From Alphaproteobacteria bacterium (lineage in GTDB: Bacteria; Pseudomonadota; Alphaproteobacteria; Sphingomonadales; Kordiimonadaceae), in NCBI GenBank assembly GCA_006226495.1, contig SBGU01000005.1:1-64000 (forward strand): a stretch of 64,000 nucleotides of DNA. Reading direction: 5' to 3'. This document shows positions 1-8,395 of this stretch, in pieces (within the stretch, counting starts at the first letter, position 1; each line of letters starts with the position of its first letter). The notes under the pieces were generated by a model. It saw only the letters and a program-made list of their open reading frames with translations, did no database searches and was not told the DNA's origin. The position numbers and the translations under genes are program-made.

Positions 1-368
<368 letters not shown>

Positions 369-563
369 ATCTAAGGAACCAGATGGTTCCTAAAAACCAT
401 CATCCTTCACACAACATGAAAATCTCCATCGCATCATCGCTGATGCGCTCAAGAATTCACTGACATACGTATCTCTACGTACATTCCGATACCCTCGCGG
501 GTATCGTCGAGATCCAGACAATGATCACCAGACCACCGTCCACATCTCCCTTCCATTCTACAA

Positions 564-575
564 TGTCAAAGAGCG
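564..575 (-). promoter_or_regulatory. boxA antitermination site of the rRNA leader
   Basis: On the minus strand this reads CGCTCTTTGACA, close to the bacterial rRNA boxA consensus TGCTCTTTAACA, about 195 nt before the 16S start. BoxA binds the NusB-NusE complex and protects rRNA transcription from premature termination. Position and sequence both fit; binding is inferred. Confidence 0.75.
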
Positions 576-671
576 AAAAAGTGCCTGACTGGAAGAACCA
601 GTCTTTCAAGACCCCTATCTTGTCAGGCTGTTTACCGGACCGGACTTTCGTCAGCGTGCGGCAGGGCGATC

Positions 672-701
672 TGTATATGGTGGGTGACCCCACCGTGTCA
701 A
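672..701 (-). promoter_or_regulatory. rrn promoter candidate, proximal (P2)
   Basis: On the minus strand a -35 TTGACA (701-696) is followed after 18 bases by TATACA (677-672), a near-consensus housekeeping promoter. Transcription would start near 665 and give a leader of about 300 nt containing boxA before 16S. Confidence 0.7.
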
Positions 702-810
702 GAGCCATGTTTCAGACCCTTCAGACCTAGACAACGTTGCGGCATTCCTGTCGGACTGTAGACCCCGGAGGCCCCGTCCGTCAGAGCAGCGCGCCCCGTC
801 GGTGAAGCGG

Positions 811-872
811 TTTCTAGTGATCTGGCCGGATAAACGCAAGCGCTTTTTTAGGAGTTTTTCATTTTTTTGACA
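811..872 (-). promoter_or_regulatory. rrn promoter candidate, distal (P1) with A-tract UP element
   Basis: On the minus strand TTGCGT (839-834) and TAGAAA (816-811) are 17 bases apart. Just upstream, at 841-872, are phased A-tracts on the minus strand, as in UP elements that bind the RNA polymerase alpha subunit at rRNA promoters. The hexamers are weaker than those of P2, so the call rests partly on the A-tracts and the tandem layout. Confidence 0.5.
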
Positions 873-1057
873 GAAGATCGCCAGGTCCCGCGGAAACACT
901 GGGTTTCGGCCCCGGAATAGCCGCAAAGGCCTGCGAAACAGCTTTGGATATGCGGCAGACATGTTGCCCTATATATATAAAGACTGTATTCCTATAAAAA
1001 ACAGGTCCGCACCGGGAATCGCCGGTCCGGACCTTCATTGAATCGGGGAAGGAAACA

Positions 1058-2566
1058 ATGCGTCACTGGGTACAGATTCGCGACAGAATCCTGAACAGGG
1101 AAACCTGGAAACTGCTGGCACGCCGTCTGGCGCGCCTGGTTCGTGCCAGTGAGTCGCCTGCGGGCTTTGCCGGCATGGCCGCGAGTGCCCTTGTTCTTGT
1201 CCTGCTGTTGAACATGGGCGGTGACGAACCCCCTGCCCCGACCGACGCCGACATTTCCGAATCCTATGCCGGCATGCCGGTCGAGGATGCCGCCCCCGGC
1301 GAGAACCCGGCCGCCCATGATATCGATATCGCCGAACAGGTGGCCGATGCGCCTGCCGTGCCCGCAGGGCCCGAAATCCTGAAGCTGAAACGCGGCCAGA
1401 CCCTGAGCCAGCTTCTGGACCGGGCCGGGCTGTCCGCCCGCAGCGCCAATGCCGCCGTGCATGAACTGGCCAAGGTGACCAACCTTCGCCACCTGCGCGC
1501 CGGACAGGCGATCCGGCTGACCCGCGCCGCCGACGACAGCGCCAGCATCCACCGGCTGAGCCTGAGGGACGCCTTTGATGCCCGTGCCGTGGTGATGGCC
1601 GGCTCTGACGGCTACACCGCCAGCCGCGAAGCCATCCCGACCGTGGCGCTGACCCGGCTGGTGGAAGGCGAGATCAGTGACAATCTTTATATGTCGGGCA
1701 AACGCGCCGGCCTGCCGGACAAGGTGATTGTCGAACTGATCCGGCTGATGAGCTTCGATATCGACTTCGAGCGCGACATCCGCGAAGGCGACCGATTCCA
1801 GGTCTATTTTGAACGCAGCTACGCACCGTCGCTCGATGAAACCGACGAGGGCCGCATCCTGCAAGTGAAACTGGAGCTCAAGCGCGGCGGATTCGAAGCC
1901 ACCTGGTTCGAGGACGAACCGGGCCATGGCGACTATTTCGACAGCGATGGCAAAAGTGCGCGCCGGGCCCTGATGAAAACCCCGCTGGATGTTGCGGTCA
2001 TTACATCGAGCTACGGGTCGCGCAAGCATCCGGTGCTGGGTTATACCCGCATGCACAAGGGTGTCGACTTCCGCGCGCCCACCGGCACGCCGATCATGGC
2101 CGCCGGCGACGGCGTGGTCGAACGGGCGAGCCGCTATGGCAGTTACGGCAATTATGTGCGCATCCGGCACAATGGCAGCTATTCCACGGCCTATGCGCAC
2201 CTGAGCAAATATGCCAAGGGCATCCGGGCCGGCGCGCGCGTGCGCCAGGGCCAGGTGATCGGCTATTCTGGCGCCACGGGCCGGGTGAGCGCCGCCCACC
2301 TGCATTATGAAGTGCTGGTGGACGGCAAGCAGGCCAATCCCATGACCCTGAAGCTGCCCAGCGGCAAGACCCTGAAGGGACAGGTGCTGACCGCCTTCCT
2401 GAACACACGTGAAGCCACGGTGGCAGATATTGCGCGAATCCAGTGGAGCGAGCGCGTGATGCTGGCCAACAGCCTGCCGGAGCAGGCGGAGCAGGCGGAA
2501 TCCGCGGCCGCCGAAAGCGGCCTTGACGCCCCGAAGGCGGAAAGTAACCTGTCCGTACAACCATAG
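1058..2566 (+). CDS. M23 family metallopeptidase, membrane-anchored murein hydrolase
   Basis: The 502-residue protein resembles MepM/YebA-type peptidoglycan endopeptidases. It has a cytoplasmic N-terminus, one membrane segment at about 38-54, a LysM/OapA-like region at about 108-155 (LKRGQTLSQLLDRAG), and a C-terminal LytM/M23 domain at about 310-410. The zinc motif HxxxD (H333, D337) and the distal HLH pair (H414, H416) are all present, so it should be an active D,D-endopeptidase that opens cross-links during cell-wall growth. GGGGAAGGAA lies just ahead of the ATG. It diverges from the rRNA operon and is followed by a separately started secreted protein gene. The exact cross-link specificity cannot be read from the sequence. 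Confidence 0.9.
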   Translation: MRHWVQIRDRILNRETWKLLARRLARLVRASESPAGFAGMAASALVLVLLLNMGGDEPPAPTDADISESYAGMPVEDAAPGENPAAHDIDIAEQVADAPAVPAGPEILKLKRGQTLSQLLDRAGLSARSANAAVHELAKVTNLRHLRAGQAIRLTRAADDSASIHRLSLRDAFDARAVVMAGSDGYTASREAIPTVALTRLVEGEISDNLYMSGKRAGLPDKVIVELIRLMSFDIDFERDIREGDRFQVYFERSYAPSLDETDEGRILQVKLELKRGGFEATWFEDEPGHGDYFDSDGKSARRALMKTPLDVAVITSSYGSRKHPVLGYTRMHKGVDFRAPTGTPIMAAGDGVVERASRYGSYGNYVRIRHNGSYSTAYAHLSKYAKGIRAGARVRQGQVIGYSGATGRVSAAHLHYEVLVDGKQANPMTLKLPSGKTLKGQVLTAFLNTREATVADIARIQWSERVMLANSLPEQAEQAESAAAESGLDAPKAESNLSVQP

Positions 2567-2635
2567 GGCCGGCCGTTCCGGCCCCGGCCGGGGGTCACAA
2601 ACCCGCCCCCGCCCGACCAGATGACGGGGGAGCCC

Positions 2636-3274
2636 ATGCCTGCATACAATGTTTCAGCCTTGATCAAACCGGCCGGCATCGGCTTTGCCCTTGCCCTTGT
2701 GACCACCCTGGGCGCATCGGCCGACGGCCTGGCCGCGCCGCAGGCCGATCTGCAAAGCTTTCGGGCCTGCGCCGGCATAGCGAAAGACGCCGAGCGCCTT
2801 GCCTGTTATGACAAGGCCGCAGCCGCCTTCGATTTCGACACCGCCAAAAAGCGCCTCTCGGAAGCTGCGGCGCTCAAGAAGGAAGCCGAGGCCCTGAAAG
2901 CGGAAGCTGCCGCACGCAAGGCCGAAGCTGCGCGCCTGAAAGCCGAAGCCGATGCCCGCGCAGCCGAGGAGGCCCGCGAGAAAGCCGAGCTGGAAGCGCG
3001 CAAGACTGAAGATTTCGGCAAGGTCGACAGCGAGGTCAAAACGGTCGACCGCATAGAATCGGAAATCGTCAGCCTGAAAAAGCCGACACCGGGCAGCACC
3101 CAGGGCATGATTCTCGGCCTCAAGAACGGCCAGATCTGGTACCAGGTCGACACCAAGCGTACCGGCACCGTGCGCGAGGGCATGATCGTGCATATCGAAG
3201 CGAGCCCGTTTGGCGGTTATCTGCTGACCGTGGACAAGACCAACCGTTCGTTCCGTGTGAAACGCATCCAGTAG
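2636..3274 (+). CDS. secreted coiled-coil protein of unknown function
   Basis: I do not recognise a named family. The start at 2636 has GGGGGAG just upstream; an earlier ATG at 2621 has no ribosome binding site. The product of 212 residues begins with a likely signal peptide ending near Ala-Ala-Pro at about residue 34. A short segment with two cysteines (FRACAGI and RLACYDKA) follows, like the Cys pairs of small periplasmic proteins. Next comes an Ala/Glu/Lys-rich coiled coil at about 75-130 with repeats of the type EAxxLKAEA. A compact C-terminal domain at about 150-212 looks SH3- or beta-barrel-like (GQIWYQV, VHIEASPFGGYLL, FRVKRIQ). It is probably periplasmic. It follows the M23 peptidase by 69 bases and may be co-transcribed; a cell-wall-related role is only suggested by that neighbour. 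Confidence 0.75.
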   Translation: MPAYNVSALIKPAGIGFALALVTTLGASADGLAAPQADLQSFRACAGIAKDAERLACYDKAAAAFDFDTAKKRLSEAAALKKEAEALKAEAAARKAEAARLKAEADARAAEEAREKAELEARKTEDFGKVDSEVKTVDRIESEIVSLKKPTPGSTQGMILGLKNGQIWYQVDTKRTGTVREGMIVHIEASPFGGYLLTVDKTNRSFRVKRIQ

Positions 3275-3320
3275 GCCGCAGCCGTCCGCAACCCGGGCCG
3301 CGGGCACCAGAATAACAGTC

Positions 3321-3351
3321 AAAGGGAAGGCCCGCAGGTCCTTCCCTTTTT
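3321..3351 (+). terminator. rho-independent terminator after the coiled-coil protein gene
   Basis: A perfect 10-bp stem (AAAGGGAAGG at 3321-3330 with CCTTCCCTTT at 3340-3349) and a 9-base loop run into a short T tract. It ends the M23 peptidase and coiled-coil protein transcript. Confidence 0.85.
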
Positions 3352-3736
3352 CATTGGGCCTGCGCCCCCGCAACCGCCGGCAGGGGTGCCTGATCCCGCG
3401 TCCCGTCCATAGGTCATCCGGCCTAAACGATCGGTCGCCAGACGACATGATTATCTACTAGCGGACCCGCCTAATGGCCTGAGAGAACTAAACTTTCAGG
3501 GGAGCCGGGATTGTTGGAACACAGGCCTAAAAGCCCCGGAAAACAGCAGTTTATCATGTGAAACTATATCTGTGGCGCAAAAGTCACACCATTCGTTTAA
3601 TCCAAAAGGCAATAACGCCCAAAGATTAAACTTTTCTGTCACGCCGGGACAGAATCTGGCTAGACCTTATGTGCGGTTAAAATTTCCGCAAATTCCGAGT
3701 GCTTGGAAAGCAATAAAATAGAAGAGGAAACGCAGA
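3352..3736. other. upstream region of the first TonB receptor, no gene
   Basis: This 385-base stretch has no open frame with a ribosome binding site. The part from about 3540 to 3735 is A+T-richer than its surroundings and should hold the promoter and a leader for the receptor gene. I could not fix a -35/-10 pair. A weak stem (CCTGA with TCAGG, about 3478-3501) is present, but I recognise no riboswitch class. Confidence 0.5.
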
Positions 3737-6562
3737 GTGTCTAAGGAACTCATGAAACTGCGTCGCTCGGCCCTGATGGGCAGCGCTGCAACCCTTCTCG
3801 CCAGCTTCGCGCTGGGTGCAGGGGCAACCGGTGTGGCTGCACAAGATGCAGACACCACCAGCATTCAAGTAGAAGAAGTTGTCGTTACCGGTTCGCGTAT
3901 CGTCCGGAAAGACCTCCAGAGCGCGAGCCCGCTGCAGATCACCTCGGCCGCCGACGTGAAACTGTCCGGTTTCACCCGCGTCGAAGACATGATGAACAGC
4001 CTGCCGCAGATCGAAGCTGCACAGAACTCGTTCCTGTCGAACGGTGCTTCGGGTAGCGCCAGCCTTGACCTTCGTGGTATGGGCCCGAACCGTACCCTGG
4101 TTCTCGTAAACGGCCGTCGCCTCCAGCCCGGTGGCATCATCCAGGCTCCGGATATCAACCAGATCCCGGCTGCCCTTGTTGAGCGTGCCGAAGTTATCAC
4201 CGGTGGTGCATCGGCTACCTACGGTGCCGACGCCGTGGCCGGCGTTGTCAACTTCGTGATGAAGGACGACTTCGAAGGTATCGAAATCAACGCAGGTATC
4301 TCCGGTTACCAGCACAACAACAGCAACGACTATATCCAGGGCCTCCTGGACAACCGCAACTTCGAGTATCCCTCGGGTTCGAGCGGCATCGATGGTGTTG
4401 CCTACAACATCGACATCGCCATGGGCGGTGAATTCGCTGACGGCAAAGGTCACGCAACCGTTTACGCCACCTGGCGGAAAAACGAAGCGTTCCTGCAAGC
4501 CGAACGCGACTATTCGTCGTGCGCCCTGAACGCTGCCGGCACCTCGTGCGGTGGCTCGGGTAACGCGGCTGTTGCCAACTTCTATCTCGGCGCTTTCAAC
4601 GACATCGACTTCGCAAACCGCTGGACGATCGATTCGAACAGCAACTTCGTTGACGGTTCGTCGAACGTATACAACTACGCTCCGATCAACCACTTCATGC
4701 GTCCTGACGAGCGTTACACCTTCGGTGCGTTCGTGGACTATGAGCTGAACGACTATGTGAAGCCGTACCTCGAAGTCATGTACATGCGTGACCGTACTGA
4801 CGCGCAGATCGCCGAATCGGGCACGTTCTTCGCCGAGCAGTATAACCTCGACTACGAAACCTCGCTTCTGAACGACGCTCAGCGCCAGTGGCTGACCGAC
4901 ACCTACGGCGTAGGCCCGGGTGAACAGTTCAGCGTTTACATCGGCAAGCGTAACGTCGAAGGCGGCCCGCGCGCCAACCTGCTGCAACACAATGCGTTCC
5001 GCATCGTAGCCGGTACCAAGGGCAACCTGACCGACACCTGGTCGTATGACGCATCGGTAATGTACGGTTCGACCTCCTTCGGTTCGACCTACATCAACGA
5101 CTTCTTCGGCCCGAACATCGTCGAAGCCCTGAACAACGAAGCCTACCACGTGTTCACCTATGGTGGTGTAACCCAGGAAGAAGCGCAGGGCCTGACCGGT
5201 ACTGCAATTCTTGAAGGTATCACCAAAGAATATATCGCCAACGCTTACGTGACCGGCGATATCGGTGTAACCGTTCCGTCGGCTTCCGACCCGATCCAGC
5301 TCGTGTTCGGTGTTGAATACCGTAAAGAAGTTTACGAACTGAACGCCGACACCGTCTTCCAGGAAGGCCAACTGCTTGGCCAGGGTGGTCCGACCCCGTC
5401 GATCGAAGGTTCCTACAATGTGAAGGAAGTCTTCGGTGAAGCCAGCATTCCGCTGGTTCAGGACGCCCCGGGCATCCAGAACCTGACCCTGGAACTCGCT
5501 GGTCGTTACTCCGACTACAACACCTCGGGTGGCAACGAGACCTACAAAGCCGGCCTGACGTGGGACCCGACCGATCGCGTCAAGGTCGTTGCGTCGTACA
5601 ACCGTGCTGTTCGTGCTCCGAACGTGAACGAGCTGTTCTCGTCGCAAAGCGAAGGCCTGTGGGGCGGTACCGATCCCTGCTCGGGCGCTAACCCGACCTA
5701 CAGCCTGGCACAGTGCGCCAACACCGGCGTGACGGCTGCTCAGTACGGCACCATCACTGCCAGCCCGGCCAGCCAGTACAATGGTATCTTCGGTGGTAAC
5801 CCGAACCTGGACCCGGAAAAAGCAAACTCCTGGTCGGTAGGCGTTCTCGTCAACCCGGTTGACGATCTGCGCATCCGTGTCGACCTCTGGGACATCAAGA
5901 TGACCGACGCTATCGGCATCATCAACCCGCAGGTTGTGATCCAGCAGTGTGCGGAAACCGGCGAGGCTTCCTTCTGTGACCTGATCCACCGTGGTAACGG
6001 CGGCACCCTGTGGCTTGGTACTTCGGGCTATATCGAAGGCACCAACACCAACACCGGTGGCCAGCACCTGCGTGGTATCGACGTTTCGTCCGATTACTCG
6101 ACCGAAGCGTTCGGTGGCACCGTGACCGCGAAACTTCAGGGCACCTACATGCTCAAGAAGGAAATCGATCCGGTTGGTGGCCTGGAAGGCGACGAGTATG
6201 ATTGCGTTGACGATTATACCTCGAACAACTGCTTCCCGCAGCCGGTATGGCGTCACACGCTGAGCCTGGCATATGACAGCGATAGCTTCTGGTCCGTGAC
6301 CGCAAAATGGCGCTACTTCGGCAGCGTTAACGGTCTGGAAAACGGCGGTATCGACGACCATATTGCTGCTCAGTCCTACTTCGACCTGAAAGGTGCGTTC
6401 GACGTAACCGAGAATGTCGGCCTGCTGGTTGGTGTGAACAACGTGTTCGACAAGGAGCCGCCGCTGATCGGTGCGAACTACTCCACGAACGCCAACACCT
6501 TCGCTGGTTACTACGACACTCTGGGTCGTTACCTGCACGCCAGCATCACGGTAGCCTTCTAA
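3737..6562 (+). CDS. TonB-dependent outer-membrane receptor (first of two)
   Basis: The 941-residue protein is an outer-membrane active transporter driven by TonB-ExbBD. It has a signal peptide ending near VAAQDA (about residue 36), a TonB-box-like stretch with EEVVVTGSRI at about 46-56, a plug domain to about 170 (LRGMGPNRTLVLVNGRR, ITGGASATYGADAVAGVVNF), and a long beta-barrel ending in Phe (TVAF), as expected for BAM-dependent insertion. I chose the GTG start because GAGGAAA lies about 6 bases upstream; an ATG at 3752 is possible. The ligand is unknown; the VTGSRI class in this phylum is often linked to peptides or oligosaccharides. Codon use is rich in GGT, CGT and GTT compared with neighbouring genes, suggesting very high expression. 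A strong terminator follows. Confidence 0.93.
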   Translation: MSKELMKLRRSALMGSAATLLASFALGAGATGVAAQDADTTSIQVEEVVVTGSRIVRKDLQSASPLQITSAADVKLSGFTRVEDMMNSLPQIEAAQNSFLSNGASGSASLDLRGMGPNRTLVLVNGRRLQPGGIIQAPDINQIPAALVERAEVITGGASATYGADAVAGVVNFVMKDDFEGIEINAGISGYQHNNSNDYIQGLLDNRNFEYPSGSSGIDGVAYNIDIAMGGEFADGKGHATVYATWRKNEAFLQAERDYSSCALNAAGTSCGGSGNAAVANFYLGAFNDIDFANRWTIDSNSNFVDGSSNVYNYAPINHFMRPDERYTFGAFVDYELNDYVKPYLEVMYMRDRTDAQIAESGTFFAEQYNLDYETSLLNDAQRQWLTDTYGVGPGEQFSVYIGKRNVEGGPRANLLQHNAFRIVAGTKGNLTDTWSYDASVMYGSTSFGSTYINDFFGPNIVEALNNEAYHVFTYGGVTQEEAQGLTGTAILEGITKEYIANAYVTGDIGVTVPSASDPIQLVFGVEYRKEVYELNADTVFQEGQLLGQGGPTPSIEGSYNVKEVFGEASIPLVQDAPGIQNLTLELAGRYSDYNTSGGNETYKAGLTWDPTDRVKVVASYNRAVRAPNVNELFSSQSEGLWGGTDPCSGANPTYSLAQCANTGVTAAQYGTITASPASQYNGIFGGNPNLDPEKANSWSVGVLVNPVDDLRIRVDLWDIKMTDAIGIINPQVVIQQCAETGEASFCDLIHRGNGGTLWLGTSGYIEGTNTNTGGQHLRGIDVSSDYSTEAFGGTVTAKLQGTYMLKKEIDPVGGLEGDEYDCVDDYTSNNCFPQPVWRHTLSLAYDSDSFWSVTAKWRYFGSVNGLENGGIDDHIAAQSYFDLKGAFDVTENVGLLVGVNNVFDKEPPLIGANYSTNANTFAGYYDTLGRYLHASITVAF

Positions 6563-6588
6563 TCCAGGCTATCTGGCAAAAGACACGG

Positions 6589-6621
6589 AAGCGGCGGGAA
6601 TTTCCCGCCGCTTTCTTTTTT
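6589..6621 (+). terminator. rho-independent terminator after the TonB receptor
   Basis: A 12-bp GC-rich inverted repeat (AAGCGGCGGGAA with TTCCCGCCGCTT, 6589-6613) is followed by a T-rich run (CTTTTTT). It separates the receptor transcript from the next gene. Confidence 0.9.
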
Positions 6622-6730
6622 GGGACACAATGCAGGCAACAGCCATTGTGGCATGGTGCTAGGCGCAGGCGCCGGCATTTGCTATCTGTCTCAAGACACA
6701 CGACAACCGCCAATCCAGGGGGCAACCCGC

Positions 6731-8395
6731 GTGACCGACCCGACCATGTTCCAGCAGCAGTTTCGTGCCGCCCAGACCCTGCACCGCCAGGGCCGGCTCA
6801 GGGACGCCGAAGCCGCCTACAAGGCGCTGCTGGCATATGTGCCGGCGCGGGAAACCGTGCTCAGGGCCATGGTCCAACTGTATCTGGACGCCGGCCATGC
6901 AGGCCCCGCCATCAATGTGCTGACGGCGCTGACCGATATCGCGCCCGGCAACCCCGCCTATCCGGACACGCTGGCGGGCCTATATGGCGAAACCGGGCAA
7001 ATCGCGGAAGCCATCACGACCTATCGCGCGCTCCTGGCCCGGCACGCCGACCTTGGCAACAGTTGGTACAATCTGGCGCGGCTTGAAAAACGGGACGGTC
7101 AGTTCGAAACGGCCCTCGCCTCCTATGACCGGGCGCTGGCCGCCGGCATCGAGGGGCCCGAAGAAGTGCATCTGAACCGGGGCATCATCTATGCCGACTG
7201 CCTGATGCGCCCGGTCGAGGCGGAGCGGGAACTGCAGGCGGCGCTCGCACACAATCCGGCCTATGTGCCGGCGCTCCTCAATCTCGCAAACCTGCAGGAA
7301 GAACGGGCTGACCGCGACGCTGCACTGGCAACATATGAAAAGATTCTGGCCACAGCGCCCGGCTGCCACGAAGCGCTCGCACGCTATGCCAACCTCAAGG
7401 GGGCACATGATACAGACGACCCGCTGATCGGGCGGCTGAAACAGGCCCTCGACCGCAGCGATGTGGCGCCGGACGACCGGACGAGCCTGGAATTCGCGCT
7501 CGGCAAGCTTTTCAATGACACCGGCCACCATGATTCGGCGTTCGGGCATTATGCCCGCGCCAACGCCCTGAGCCGCGCTGCCGGCGCGACCTACGACCGG
7601 GCGGCACAGGAGCGGCAGACCAACAGCCTGATCGAAACCTTCTCGTCCGCCTGGTTCCAGGCCCTTGAGCCCGTATCCGACGCCGCGCCGGTGTTCCTGT
7701 GCGGCATGTTCCGATCAGGCTCCACCCTTGCGGAACAGGTGCTGGGCAGCCACCCTTTGGTTACACCGGGCGGTGAACTGGACTTCTGGGTGCAGACTGT
7801 CGCACGCGAGCTTTCGCCCTTCCCCGACGCTGTGCGGTCGCTGGACAGCGCGGCGCGGCGCATGCTGGCAGAACGGTACACGCAAATGATCAGCCGGCTC
7901 TATCCGGACGCCGGCATCGTGACCGACAAGCGCCCGGACAATTTCCTCTATATCGGCCTGATCAAATCGCTGTTCCCCAAGGCCCGCATCGTCCATACGC
8001 GGCGCGATGCGCTCGACAATTGCCTGTCGGTCTTTTTCCTGCATCTGGGGCACAGCATGGGCTATGCGACCGACCTTCTGGACGCCGGGCATTTCTATCT
8101 GGAGCAGGAACGCCTGATGGCACACTGGAAGGCCCTGTTCCCGGATACCATACATACCCTGGACTATGATTCCCTGGTGGCAGACCCCAGGCCCGAAATC
8201 GAACGCCTGCTCGCGTTCCTGGGCCTTCAGTGGGAGGACCGCTGCCTCGACTTCCATACGCTTGGCAATGTGGTCAAGACCGCCAGCTACTGGCAGGTGC
8301 GCAAACCGCTTTATAAAAGTGCTTCGGGTCGCTGGCGGCACTATGAGCGCCAGATTGCCCCCCTGAAGGCCTATCTGGCCAAACACCGGTCTTAG
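6731..8395 (+). CDS. TPR-repeat sulfotransferase family protein
   Basis: The N-terminal half (about 1-290) is a chain of tetratricopeptide repeats (for example NSWYNLARLEKRDGQFETAL). The C-terminal half is a PAPS-dependent sulfotransferase domain of the Sulfotransfer_3 type. The 5'-phosphosulfate loop appears as GMFRSGSTL (325-333), and the 3'-phosphate site as IVHTRRDALDNCLSVFF further on. Such fusions transfer sulfate to a protein, peptide or other acceptor bound by the TPR scaffold; the acceptor here is unknown. I chose the GTG at 6731, preceded by AGGGGG, because an upstream ATG at 6620 sits on the preceding terminator and encodes an unlikely N-terminus. No signal peptide is seen, so it is probably cytoplasmic. 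It converges on a TPR-oxygenase gene; the two stop codons share the tetranucleotide TTAG. Confidence 0.88.
   Translation: MTDPTMFQQQFRAAQTLHRQGRLRDAEAAYKALLAYVPARETVLRAMVQLYLDAGHAGPAINVLTALTDIAPGNPAYPDTLAGLYGETGQIAEAITTYRALLARHADLGNSWYNLARLEKRDGQFETALASYDRALAAGIEGPEEVHLNRGIIYADCLMRPVEAERELQAALAHNPAYVPALLNLANLQEERADRDAALATYEKILATAPGCHEALARYANLKGAHDTDDPLIGRLKQALDRSDVAPDDRTSLEFALGKLFNDTGHHDSAFGHYARANALSRAAGATYDRAAQERQTNSLIETFSSAWFQALEPVSDAAPVFLCGMFRSGSTLAEQVLGSHPLVTPGGELDFWVQTVARELSPFPDAVRSLDSAARRMLAERYTQMISRLYPDAGIVTDKRPDNFLYIGLIKSLFPKARIVHTRRDALDNCLSVFFLHLGHSMGYATDLLDAGHFYLEQERLMAHWKALFPDTIHTLDYDSLVADPRPEIERLLAFLGLQWEDRCLDFHTLGNVVKTASYWQVRKPLYKSASGRWRHYERQIAPLKAYLAKHRS

Larger units (their letters stand above)
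369..1057. other. rrn leader and divergent control region, no gene
   Basis: This stretch of about 690 bases holds no convincing protein gene. On the minus strand it contains the 16S leader with a boxA-like site (564-575) and two promoter candidates (672-701 and 811-839). Near 960-1010 there is an A+T-rich segment that probably holds the promoter for the rightward M23 peptidase gene, but no clean -35/-10 pair could be fixed there. The open frames crossing the region lack ribosome binding sites and protein-like composition. Confidence 0.7.

Noticed and set aside
992-2560. 522-residue minus-strand open frame opposite the M23 peptidase gene
   Set aside because: Antisense shadow; the plus strand has complete zinc-peptidase motifs.
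3400-3736. Possible riboswitch before the first TonB receptor
   Set aside because: Only a weak stem is present; no match to cobalamin, TPP, glycine, SAM or FMN core sequences that I could see.
3677-6538. 953-residue minus-strand open frame opposite the first TonB receptor
   Set aside because: Shadow frame caused by third-position codon bias of the receptor; no family motifs and no binding site.
6620-6730. Upstream ATG for the TPR-sulfotransferase
   Set aside because: The ATG lies on the terminator of the previous gene; the GTG at 6731 has a binding site and starts the TPR region properly.
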